Shown here one piece after another: positions 43,588 through 51,519 of a stretch of DNA of 64,000 nucleotides (within the stretch, counting starts at the first letter, position 1; each line of letters opens with the position of its first letter). A program made the position numbers and the translations under genes. The stretch spans positions 226,501 to 290,500 of the forward strand of contig NZ_CP045384.1 of NCBI RefSeq assembly GCF_009363615.1, given 5' to 3'. This DNA comes from Ruegeria sp. THAF33. Its GTDB lineage: Bacteria > Pseudomonadota > Alphaproteobacteria > Rhodobacterales > Rhodobacteraceae. Under the pieces are notes generated by a model. The model was not told where the DNA came from, ran no database searches, and saw nothing but the letters and a program-made list of their open reading frames with translations.

Positions 43588-43806
43588 ATGGCGCAAAATG
43601 AGTGGATATTGGACGTATTGTCGGACCTCAATGCTTTCGCCGTTGCGAATGGTTTGAGCGCGCTTGCAGAGCAGCTTGATGACACAAGACTGATCGCGGC
43701 TGCCGAGATTGCGTCCATGAAGAACGAGGCACGGGCGCCCGCGGATGGCAACGAAGGTCGATTTGGGTCAAATCCTTCAGGATTTGGAAAACACCAACAC
43801 GCTTGA
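43588..43806 (+). CDS. Small ORF upstream of and overlapping luxR
   Basis: A 72-residue frame: MAQNEWILDVLSDLNAFAVA NGLSALAEQLDDTRLIAAAE IAS. The first 48 residues look like a real helical protein; the last 24 (Gly/Asn/His-rich) overlap the luxR N-terminus and read like a shadow. GAGAG lies 8 bases before the ATG. It is separated from ccr by a terminator and preceded by the CtrA box. It could be a small regulator co-transcribed with luxR; the overlap of 62 bases would couple translation. No known family. Confidence 0.6.
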   Translation: MAQNEWILDVLSDLNAFAVANGLSALAEQLDDTRLIAAAEIASMKNEARAPADGNEGRFGSNPSGFGKHQHA

Positions 43807-44464
43807 AGAACTCAGCGCCGTAGCTGAGCGTTTGCGGGACGCGTTGAACGTCGAGCACCTGACGTATCACTGGGTTGACGGTGCCGGAGATCAATACGGC
43901 TACACCACCTATTCAGACGCCTGGGATGAGCGCTACAGGGAAAAAAACTATCACCGTATCGACCCTGTGATCTTGGGGTGTTTCCAGCGGTTTCATCCGG
44001 TTGACTGGAAGTCGTTGGATTGGTCCGGCAAGGTGGCAAAGGCCTTCCTTCTGGATGCGCAAAACCATGGCGTTGGCAATCAGGGGTATTCAATCCCAAT
44101 TCGGGGTCCAAATGGTCAGTTTGCCTTGTTCACGGTCAACCACAGTTGTGATGATCAAACCTGGAAGAACTTTATCTCGACTTACGGGCGTGATTTGATT
44201 CTTGTTGCGCATTACATAAATCGCAAGGCGCTGGAGTTTGAAAAAGACAGGCAGCCGGACTGCCCGCGCAGCTTGTCGCCAAGGGAAATCGACGCGATCA
44301 CACTTTTGGCGTTGGGATACAGCCGCGCCCAAGTGGCCCATTCCCTGACGATTTCCGAGCATACGTTGCGCGTTTACATTGAAAGCGCGCGCTCAAAGCT
44401 GGGCGCACATAACACAACCCACGCAATCGCCACGGCACTCAGCCGGGGATTAATAGTGGTTTAA
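43745..44464 (+). CDS. LuxR family acyl-homoserine-lactone receptor/regulator
   Basis: A 239-residue quorum-sensing regulator. The autoinducer domain has the invariant residues W60, Y64, D73, P74, W88 and G114 (TraR W57, Y61, D70, P71, W85, G113 shifted by three). The C-terminal HTH reads 'LSPREIDAITLLALGYSRAQ VAHSLTISEHTLRVYI' (177-212). No strong SD precedes the ATG, which lies inside the small ORF. It pairs with the luxI gene 83 bases downstream. No clear lux box was found. Confidence 0.92.
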   Translation: MATKVDLGQILQDLENTNTLEELSAVAERLRDALNVEHLTYHWVDGAGDQYGYTTYSDAWDERYREKNYHRIDPVILGCFQRFHPVDWKSLDWSGKVAKAFLLDAQNHGVGNQGYSIPIRGPNGQFALFTVNHSCDDQTWKNFISTYGRDLILVAHYINRKALEFEKDRQPDCPRSLSPREIDAITLLALGYSRAQVAHSLTISEHTLRVYIESARSKLGAHNTTHAIATALSRGLIVV

Positions 44465-44547
44465 GAGGCGAACGGCCTCCACACGCAAAATTAACCACGA
44501 CTCTGTACTCCCTTCGTTCCTGCACAGGACGACAAGGGGAACAAGTC

Positions 44548-45186
44548 ATGTTGCGTTATCTATATGCCGATGAGTTACACAGATTTCCGACTCTGGCAGA
44601 GGGGATGTTCAAAGATCGTGCGGATCAGTTCAAGACCAGGTTGGGGTGGGATGTCCACGTCAACGAGAAGGGCGAAGAACGGGACGAATATGATGATCTC
44701 AATCCGCTTTATGTCATCTGGGAAGAGCCGGATGGCAGCCACGGAGGGTCGATGCGTGTATTGCCTACGACCGGTCGGGTGATGATCAATGAGGTTTTTG
44801 GTCATCTGAATGGCGGCAAGCCGATTTGCAGCCCCCTGATCTGGGAGGTCACCCGGTTCTGCCTGTCCCGAACAGCCAGCCCGCATACTGCCGGCGCCAT
44901 CATGTTGAGCGGCGGTGAAATGATGGAAGGTTTCGGCCTGACGCATATCGCCGGCGTATTTGATGCCAGAATGATCAGAATCTATCGCCTGATCGGGTCA
45001 TCGCCCGAGGTTCTGGGAACCCAGGGCAGCGGGCGCGATCAGATTTCAGTCGGATTGTGGCCCTATTCAGCGGACGACTGCAACCGAGTGGCCGAGCGTG
45101 CGGGCATCCCGCGCGACCTGTCTCGGATGTGGTTCAAAGCCGCATTCGGGCCAAAGAAACAGCACCGGTTCGCCCTATCCGCTTAA
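44548..45186 (+). CDS. LuxI family acyl-homoserine-lactone synthase
   Basis: A 212-residue synthase that joins an acyl chain to S-adenosylmethionine to make an AHL signal. The conserved residues fall at canonical places: R24, F28, W34, D46/D49, R70, F84, E100 and R103. GGGGAACAAGTC gives an SD before the ATG. It probably uses acyl chains from fatty acid synthesis; chain length cannot be told. It follows luxR, as in Ruegeria-type systems next to ccr. Confidence 0.94.
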   Translation: MLRYLYADELHRFPTLAEGMFKDRADQFKTRLGWDVHVNEKGEERDEYDDLNPLYVIWEEPDGSHGGSMRVLPTTGRVMINEVFGHLNGGKPICSPLIWEVTRFCLSRTASPHTAGAIMLSGGEMMEGFGLTHIAGVFDARMIRIYRLIGSSPEVLGTQGSGRDQISVGLWPYSADDCNRVAERAGIPRDLSRMWFKAAFGPKKQHRFALSA

Positions 45187-45222
45187 GTGCCGGAAAACGC
45201 CAATCCACATCTGGTGGTGGTC

Positions 45223-45246
45223 GGCGCGGCCCTGTAGGGTCGCGCC
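45223..45246 (+). repeat. Strong hairpin abutting the helicase start codon
   Basis: 10-bp stem GGCGCGGCCC (45223-45232) / GGGTCGCGCC (45237-45246), one G-T pair, 4-base loop TGTA. The next base is the ATG at 45247. The only SD-like sequence, AGGG (45236-45239), lies in the 3' arm. Confidence 0.75.
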
Positions 45247-46779
45247 ATGTCCTTGCCGAATGTAACGTTCTCAGATGATCAGGCCGCCGCATATGACAGC
45301 ATCGCCGAGATGCTGCGGGCAGCAGGTGTTGATCTCGAAGATGATGCCCTTCTGAAACTGCCAAGCGCAGGAAAATCCGGTGTGATGGCCGTGATCGGAA
45401 AGGCCGGATCGGGCAAAACGCTGCTGTTGGCCGAACTGTACAAGGCTCTGGCAGAGACGGGTGTTCAGATCGTGTCCGGCGATTATGAAAGCCGCAAATC
45501 GAAAGACAAGCGCAGCCTAGCCATCCTGGCCCCGACGAACAAGGCTGCAAGCGTTCTGCGATTGCGCGGCGTGCCTGCGACCACGATTCACCGCATATTG
45601 TACACGCCGGTCTATGATCCGGAATACGAGCGTATTGCGGAATGGCTGGCCGGCAATGACGAACGCCCCGATATCGAAGGTTTGACGGATGAAGCCTTGG
45701 ATCGTGCGGCTGCTTTTTACCAAAACAACAAATCTATCCCCGGGGCGCTGGCCGCCGCCGGTTTGCGAGGGTCGGATTTCATCACCGGGTGGAAGCGCCG
45801 TGACGAACCGCTGGATATCGGGTTCGTCGACGAGGCGTCGATGCTGGATGACCGCCAGTTCGATGATCTCAAAGAGATTTTCCCGACCCTTCTGTTGTTC
45901 GGCGATCCGGCTCAGCTGGCACCGGTAAATCAGTCTGGCAGCATGGTGTTTGAGGGATTGCCCGAGCCCAGGAAGCTGACACTTCAGCGCGTGCACCGCC
46001 AGGATGCAGACAATCCAATTCTGGATCTTGCGCATGCGCTGGCTGACCCGGCAATGGGCTTCGAGGATTTCGAGCGACTGATCGAAGAAACTGCCCGTCG
46101 GGATGATCGGGTTGTCTGGGGCCAGCGGGTTGAGGTCGATCTGATGGCCCGAAGCCCGGTTCTCGTCTGGCGCAACGCCACGCGCATTCGTTTGATACAG
46201 GCCTTCAGGCAAGTTCACGGCGCACCGGATACGGAATTGCTGGAAGGTGAACCGCTTATTTGTGATGGGATCGAATTGCCCTTGAAACATCGCAAGAAAC
46301 GGCTGGACCTTGAGGCGCGCGGGCTGATCAAAGGAGCTCAGGTGGTATATCTGGGGCCGGGACGAAAGCCGGGCTTCTCGCGTCTTCACGTGATGGGGGC
46401 CGAAGACCCGCAGGTCAGCGCAGCGTCTATTGTGCAGATCGAAAAACCGGACGAGGAAGAGCCGTTTATTCCCTATGCCGCCCGCATGGGGGCGACCTTT
46501 TTGCACGGAGCGGCCGTGACGATCCACAAGGCGCAGGGGTCACAATGGGATACGGTTCAGGTGTTCGCTCCGGATCTCTATGCCGCCGCTCGCATGGGCC
46601 GGACCGAGGCCGGACAGCCATTGTGGAAGCGTTTGGCATATGTCGCGATCACGCGCGCGCAAGAGCGGTTGATCTGGGTGGTGCGAAATCGCCTGTCAAA
46701 GCCCACGCACACCCTGCGTGTGGATGACTTGAGGGCGATTCCGGCGGCTTCGCTGACGTTGGAGGCGGAAGAGACATGA
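45247..46779 (+). CDS. ATP-dependent RecD-like DNA helicase
   Basis: A 510-residue superfamily 1 helicase. Walker A GKAGSGKT (51-58), 'ILAPTNKAASVLR', Walker B 'IGFVDEASMLDD', 'LLFGDPAQLAPVNQSG' and the C-terminal UvrD_C_2 block 'VTIHKAQGSQWDTVQVF...AITRAQERL' are in order. It lacks a RecD N-terminal domain and is shorter than RecD2; phage Dda-like helicases have a similar size. A role in recombination or repair is likely. Its start overlaps a strong hairpin. The stop overlaps the SDR gene by 4 bases. Confidence 0.9.
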   Translation: MSLPNVTFSDDQAAAYDSIAEMLRAAGVDLEDDALLKLPSAGKSGVMAVIGKAGSGKTLLLAELYKALAETGVQIVSGDYESRKSKDKRSLAILAPTNKAASVLRLRGVPATTIHRILYTPVYDPEYERIAEWLAGNDERPDIEGLTDEALDRAAAFYQNNKSIPGALAAAGLRGSDFITGWKRRDEPLDIGFVDEASMLDDRQFDDLKEIFPTLLLFGDPAQLAPVNQSGSMVFEGLPEPRKLTLQRVHRQDADNPILDLAHALADPAMGFEDFERLIEETARRDDRVVWGQRVEVDLMARSPVLVWRNATRIRLIQAFRQVHGAPDTELLEGEPLICDGIELPLKHRKKRLDLEARGLIKGAQVVYLGPGRKPGFSRLHVMGAEDPQVSAASIVQIEKPDEEEPFIPYAARMGATFLHGAAVTIHKAQGSQWDTVQVFAPDLYAAARMGRTEAGQPLWKRLAYVAITRAQERLIWVVRNRLSKPTHTLRVDDLRAIPAASLTLEAEET

Positions 46780-47504
46780 AATCCATCATCGTAACGGGTG
46801 CCAGTTCAGGTATCGGCCGGGCAACGGCCCTGCTGTTTCTGTCCCAAGGGTGGACGGTCGGGCTGTTGGCGCGCAGCAAGGACAAGCTGGAAGCTCTGGC
46901 AAAAGAGCATCAGGCAGCCATTGTCCTGCCTGCGGATGTGACCGACCCGAATGCGGTAGAACGGGCATTCCGGTCTTTTTCAGTTCGCACCGGGCGGCTG
47001 GATGTTCTGTTCAACAACGCCGGGATCTTTGCGCCGGGCGGCACGATCGACGAGATCGCACTGGACGATTGGTATCAAAGCGTCAACGTGAACCTGAACG
47101 GCATGTTCCTCTGCGCGCGTGAAGCTTTCAAAATCATGCGTCATCAAAACCCGCAGGGCGGCCGGATCATAAACAACGGCTCGATAGCGGCACATGTTCC
47201 GCGCCCGAATTCGGTACACTATTCGGCCACAAAGCACGCCATTACAGGGCTGACGCGCAGCCTTTCGCTGGATGGGCGTCGCTTTGGAATTGCCTGCGGG
47301 CAGATCGATATCGGAAATGCGCGCACGCAGATGGTTCAGGGCCTTGTGGACGCGGCGCAAGCCGCGGGCGAAACACCAGATCCGACGATGGCCGTGGAAG
47401 ACGCCGCGCGCTCGGTCCTGCATATGGCAAGCCTGCCGCCCGAGGCCAACGTGCAGTTCATGACCGTCATGGCCACGACCATGCCCTATATCGGCCGGGG
47501 GTGA
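46776..47504 (+). CDS. Short-chain dehydrogenase/reductase
   Basis: A 242-residue classical SDR. NAD(P) motif 'VTGASSGIGRATALLF' (4-19), 'LFNNAGIFAPGG', catalytic Ser and 'HYSATKHA' (YxxxK) are intact. Basic residues after the glycine loop (LLARSKDK) favour NADPH. Substrate unknown. It overlaps the helicase gene by 4 bases and ends 3 bases from the convergent TIGR02186 gene. Confidence 0.92.
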   Translation: MKSIIVTGASSGIGRATALLFLSQGWTVGLLARSKDKLEALAKEHQAAIVLPADVTDPNAVERAFRSFSVRTGRLDVLFNNAGIFAPGGTIDEIALDDWYQSVNVNLNGMFLCAREAFKIMRHQNPQGGRIINNGSIAAHVPRPNSVHYSATKHAITGLTRSLSLDGRRFGIACGQIDIGNARTQMVQGLVDAAQAAGETPDPTMAVEDAARSVLHMASLPPEANVQFMTVMATTMPYIGRG

Positions 47505-47507
47505 CGG

Positions 47508-48275
47508 TTACTTTTCTCGCAACAGCCGGAAGGCTGTCGAGGCGCCCCAGCCTGCCGCAATCGCTATGACCAGCGACATCAGGCCGTACCAGACGGGCTG
47601 CTGGCGGGACATATTGTACAAAAAACGCTCCAGACCGACTTTCCGGACATCAATGATCGCTTCATATTGCGAGACGACCTCTCCGCCTCGGGTGAGGAAA
47701 ATCCGGGCGGAATAATCGCCTTCGGTCAGGTCGGCGGGCATATCGATTGAGGTACGGAACAGGGTTTGTTCATCCACTGCTACGGTGTTTTCGCGGATCG
47801 AATATAGTTGTTCGTGTTCTCGAATTCTTATTACGGCGTCTGCAAAATCCTGTGCGCCCCGGATATGCATCGCGGCACCGACCGAGCGGATCGCGCGTTC
47901 GATCGAAATCCGGTAACGCAGGTCTTCGGTGTCGGACAGGATGTCGTCAAAGGGCCCGCTGGTTGCAACGGCGTAAAAGCTGGGTGCAAGGTCGACAAGA
48001 ACACTGTCGGTGTTCACCCAGATCCCAAGCTTGCGTTCCTTGCGTCGCACGGTGACAGGCTCGGACGGACCCGCAACCGCGACGATGACTTCGACCGGAG
48101 GGCCGGAAGGGATTGGGGTTTCCCGCTTGATGGCCCCAAAAATCAGAAGTTCAGATCCGTCGAATGTCGCGGTGATGGCAACCCGGTCCTGGCTGAGACC
48201 AAGGACAACCTGTTCTTCCGCTGCCAAAGCGGGCGAGCAGAACAAGCACAGGGCGGCAATAAGCGAACGCAGCAT
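47508..48275 (-). CDS. TIGR02186 family membrane-anchored periplasmic protein
   Basis: A 255-residue protein with an N-terminal signal peptide (residues 1-18, SPALAAEE) and a C-terminal membrane helix (about 228-248). The beta-rich periplasmic part (VVLGLSQDRVAITATFDGSE, 'GIWVNTDSVLVDLAPSFYAV') matches the TIGR02186 family of alphaproteobacteria. It starts 2 bases after the TSUP gene stop and is surely co-transcribed with it. The pair is conserved, so a joint transport role is plausible; the substrate is unknown. Confidence 0.85.
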   Translation of the reverse strand: MLRSLIAALCLFCSPALAAEEQVVLGLSQDRVAITATFDGSELLIFGAIKRETPIPSGPPVEVIVAVAGPSEPVTVRRKERKLGIWVNTDSVLVDLAPSFYAVATSGPFDDILSDTEDLRYRISIERAIRSVGAAMHIRGAQDFADAVIRIREHEQLYSIRENTVAVDEQTLFRTSIDMPADLTEGDYSARIFLTRGGEVVSQYEAIIDVRKVGLERFLYNMSRQQPVWYGLMSLVIAIAAGWGASTAFRLLREK

Positions 48276-48277
48276 CC

Positions 48278-49198
48278 TCAGTGCCCTCCGCCGCTGCCAA
48301 GCGAGTAGAGCTCGGCGGGTTCGATAAGCAGATCAAGTGCAAGCTTGCCACATACGGCCAGTACCAGAGCGGCAAGCAGCACGCGCAATTGTTCCGCCGG
48401 CATCCGGGCTCCGATCACGGTTCCGATCTGGGCGCCAATGACACCGCCCACCAGCAACAAGACTGCCAGAACAACATCAACCGTGTAGTTGGTGGTGGCG
48501 TGCAGCATCGTGGTGAAGGCTGTCACAAAGATGATCTGAAACAGCGACGTGCCGACAACGACCTTGGTCGGCATACCCAGCAAGTAGATCATGGCAGGAA
48601 CCATGATGAAGCCGCCGCCAACGCCCATGATCGCCGACAAAACCCCAACGCACAGACCGACCAAGGCCGGCGGGATGACCGAGATATACAGGCCCGAGGT
48701 GCGAAAACGCATTTTGAAGGGCATGGCATGGACCCAGCCCCGCTGCCGGCGCTTGGCAGGGGCCGCGCCGCCTTTCTTGGCTTTACGCAGGGCCCTCAGG
48801 CTTTCGACAAACATCAGGCTGCCAATGACGCCGAGAAAAACAACGTAACAGAGTGTCACCAGCAGATCGACCTGACCCAGGCTTTTGAGATAGTTGAAGA
48901 CAACCACGCCCAAAGCGGCCCCAACAAGCCCGCCAACCAGCAATACCGTTCCCATTTTGAGGTCCACGGTCTTTCGTCGGAAATGTGCCAGAACTCCGGA
49001 AAAAGATGATGCGACGATCTGATTGGCTTCGGTAGCAACAGCCACCGCCGGCGGAATACCGATGAAGAACAGCAGCGGGGTCATCAAAAAGCCGCCACCG
49101 ACACCGAACATTCCGGACAGGATGCCAACCATGCCGCCCAACCCCAACAAGAGAAAGGCGTTTACTGAGACTTCGGCGATGGGAAGGTATATCTGCAT
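48278..49198 (-). CDS. TSUP (TauE/SafE) family permease
   Basis: A 306-residue membrane protein with about eight helices. 'GILSGMFGVGGGFLMTPLLF' and 'GVLSAIMGVGGGFIMVPAMI' are the paired TauE/SafE repeats. A long basic loop (about 127-150, LRALRKAKKGGAAPAKRRQR) faces the cytoplasm. The start at 49198 is chosen because it gives the usual N-terminal helix; 17 extra residues are possible. Likely exports a sulfur-containing anion. Paired with the TIGR02186 protein. Confidence 0.88.
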   Translation of the reverse strand: MQIYLPIAEVSVNAFLLLGLGGMVGILSGMFGVGGGFLMTPLLFFIGIPPAVAVATEANQIVASSFSGVLAHFRRKTVDLKMGTVLLVGGLVGAALGVVVFNYLKSLGQVDLLVTLCYVVFLGVIGSLMFVESLRALRKAKKGGAAPAKRRQRGWVHAMPFKMRFRTSGLYISVIPPALVGLCVGVLSAIMGVGGGFIMVPAMIYLLGMPTKVVVGTSLFQIIFVTAFTTMLHATTNYTVDVVLAVLLLVGGVIGAQIGTVIGARMPAEQLRVLLAALVLAVCGKLALDLLIEPAELYSLGSGGGH

Positions 49199-49382
49199 GG
49201 GCTCTTCTAGTTGCACTGAGTTGAGAGGCGCAACGCCATAGCGTCGCATTCGCCTAAATATTTAAAAAATTGAATGTGACTAATCGGCACATACGACCAG
49301 ACCTGCCTGTTTGCGCTGATCGGGTCTGCGGGCAACTGCCAGTTTGCAGGAAGGTACACACTCATACCCTCTTAGAACGGTT

Positions 49383-49412
49383 GCGGCATGCAAAATCAAC
49401 TCTGCATGCCGC
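49383..49412. repeat. Inverted repeat downstream of the nucleoside importer genes
   Basis: Perfect 10-bp arms GCGGCATGCA (49383-49392) / TGCATGCCGC (49403-49412), 10-base loop, between the TSUP start and the last importer gene stop. No T run. The 257-base gap around it shows nothing else but an AT-rich patch at 49255-49272. Confidence 0.55.
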
Positions 49413-49455
49413 TCCGCAGCGAACAGGACTGAAACTCAGTTCGGAACTGGCCTTA

Positions 49456-50427
49456 TCAGCGCTCTTTGACGTAGGGTTCTCCGCCTGCCCGAGGTGGGAT
49501 GGCTTTGCCGACGAAGCCGGCAAGGATCACCACCGTCAGAATATAGGGCAGGGCGTCCATCACCTGCACGGGAATCACGACGCCACCCAGGTCGATATTT
49601 TGGAACCGCAGCGCGATCGCTTGCAGCAGACCAAACAGCAAGCAGGCCCACATGGCATGCCACGGGCGCCACTTGGCAAAGATCAGGGCGGCCAAGGCGA
49701 TAAATCCACGACCGGCGGTCATTTCCTTGACAAACCCTGCCTGCAAGGCCGTAGCCAGATAGGCGCCTGCGATGCCGCACAGCACACCACAGATGGCGAC
49801 GGCGGCGAACCGCAGGCCAACCACCGAGACACCGGCGGTGTCCACTGCGGCCGGGTTCTCACCCACCGCCCGCAGGCGCAGACCGAACCGGGTGCGATAC
49901 AGAATCCACCAAGTGGTCGGAACCATCAGGAACGCGACATAAACCAGGATCGAATGGCCCGAGAGCAATTCGGAATAGATGGGACCAACAATTGGCACAC
50001 CGCCGAGGGACTCGGCGAATGGGAAGTTGATCGGTTCGAACCGGCCCCCGCCAAACAGGGACGGTGTACGACCACCTTGCTGAAACCAGCTTTGCGCGAC
50101 CAGGACGGTCAGGCCCGAGGCCAGAAAGTTGATCGCCACGCCCGATATCAACTGGTTGCCCCGGAAGGTGATCGACGCCAGCCCGTGCAGGCCCGACAGC
50201 AACAAAGAGGATGCGATACCAGCCAGCAGGCCCAGCCAAACCGACCCTGTGACAGCTGCGATTGCAGCTGAAAAGAACGCTGACATCAACATTTTGCCTT
50301 CGAGGCCGATGTCGAAGATCCCGGCCCGTTCCGAAAACAGACCGGCCAGACAGGCAAGCAGCAGTGGGGTGGACAGGCGAATGGTCGAATCCAGAACCTG
50401 AATGAGGGTTACAAAAAATTCCATCAC
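49456..50427 (-). CDS. ABC transporter permease, BMP/nucleoside type
   Basis: A 323-residue membrane protein with eight to nine helices of the branched-chain/ribose-type permease family (BPD_transp_2). 'GLEGKMLMSAFFSAAIAAVT' is typical for nucleoside importer permeases of the NupQ/YufQ type. It overlaps the partner permease by 4 bases. With the ATPase and BMP binding protein it forms a four-gene importer. Confidence 0.9.
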   Translation of the reverse strand: MMEFFVTLIQVLDSTIRLSTPLLLACLAGLFSERAGIFDIGLEGKMLMSAFFSAAIAAVTGSVWLGLLAGIASSLLLSGLHGLASITFRGNQLISGVAINFLASGLTVLVAQSWFQQGGRTPSLFGGGRFEPINFPFAESLGGVPIVGPIYSELLSGHSILVYVAFLMVPTTWWILYRTRFGLRLRAVGENPAAVDTAGVSVVGLRFAAVAICGVLCGIAGAYLATALQAGFVKEMTAGRGFIALAALIFAKWRPWHAMWACLLFGLLQAIALRFQNIDLGGVVIPVQVMDALPYILTVVILAGFVGKAIPPRAGGEPYVKER

Positions 50428-51518
50428 TCAGCCCTCTTCCGCATACCCAGGAAAAGTTTTTCAAGCGGCATTCGCACCATGTTGTCCAATGCGCCGGTGA
50501 ACAGGATGACCAGGGCCTGAATGACCACGATCAGTTCCCGCGGAATCGAAGCCCACAGCGCCAGCTCGGCGCCGCCCTGATACAGAAATCCGAACAAGAG
50601 CGCAGCCAGAAACACACCGAACGGATGTGAACGCCCCATCAGAGCCACGGCGATGCCTATGAAACCCGCTCCCTCGGTCGAGTTCATAACTAGTCGCTCG
50701 GCTTCGCCCATGACATTGTTGATGGCCATCAACCCTGCCAGCCCGCCGGAAATCAGCATCGCGACAATCGTGATGCGCACAGGTGAAATACCGGCATAGA
50801 CAGCGCCGGTCTCGGAATGGCCGTAAGCCCGGATTTCATAACCCAGACGCGTGCGCCAGATCAGCGCCCAGACAACGACGCAGGCAAGCAACGCGATGAA
50901 GAAGGTGATGTTCGCAGGGGCGCCGCGGAAAACAACGTTCTCTGCGGTCGAGAACATCTCCTGGAAAGAGGGCAGATGCACGCTTTCAGAGAACCGCGCG
51001 GTGGCCGGATCCTGCGACCCTTGGGGGCGCATGACATTGACCAGCATGTAATTCAGGAAAGCAGCGGCGATGAAGTTGAACATGATCGTGGTGATCACGA
51101 TATGGCTGCCACGCTTTGCCTGAAGATAGGCCGGAATGGCTGCCCAGAGCGCGCCGAACAGCATCGATGCCGCACAGGCGGCAAGCAAGGCAATGCTCCA
51201 ATGCGGCCAGTCGACATAAAGACAGACCATGGCCACGCCTAGCCCGCCCAGCATCGCCTGACCTTCGCCCCCGATGTTGAACATACGGGCATGGAAGGCG
51301 ACGGCCACCGCAAGACCGGTAAACATGAAGTTGGTCGCGTAATAGAGCGTATAGCCCCAGCCATAGGTCGATCCCAGCGCACCAGTGACCATCAATTTGA
51401 CGGCTTCGACAGGGTTTTCGCCGATGGCGAGGATGACCAGCGCCGAAAGGATTGCGGCCAGTATCAGACTGATCAGGGGGATCAGAATGACATCGGCCCA
51501 TTTAGGCATTTTTTCCAT
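50424..51518 (-). CDS. ABC transporter permease, BMP/nucleoside type
   Basis: A 364-residue permease of the same family, NupP/YufP type: 'FNIGGEGQAMLGGLGVAMVC' and 'GGLAGLMAINNVMGE' are landmarks. The start at 51518 lies just after the ATPase stop; 8 more residues are possible. Two unlike permeases in one operon are normal for nucleoside importers of this class. Confidence 0.9.
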   Translation of the reverse strand: MEKMPKWADVILIPLISLILAAILSALVILAIGENPVEAVKLMVTGALGSTYGWGYTLYYATNFMFTGLAVAVAFHARMFNIGGEGQAMLGGLGVAMVCLYVDWPHWSIALLAACAASMLFGALWAAIPAYLQAKRGSHIVITTIMFNFIAAAFLNYMLVNVMRPQGSQDPATARFSESVHLPSFQEMFSTAENVVFRGAPANITFFIALLACVVVWALIWRTRLGYEIRAYGHSETGAVYAGISPVRITIVAMLISGGLAGLMAINNVMGEAERLVMNSTEGAGFIGIAVALMGRSHPFGVFLAALLFGFLYQGGAELALWASIPRELIVVIQALVILFTGALDNMVRMPLEKLFLGMRKRAE

Positions 51519-51519
51519 G

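Noticed and set aside
44465..44547. Possible lux box before luxI (CTGT...ACAG)
   Set aside because: The arms are 17 bases apart and do not fit the CTG-N10-CAG spacing of known lux boxes; no better match was found upstream of luxR either.
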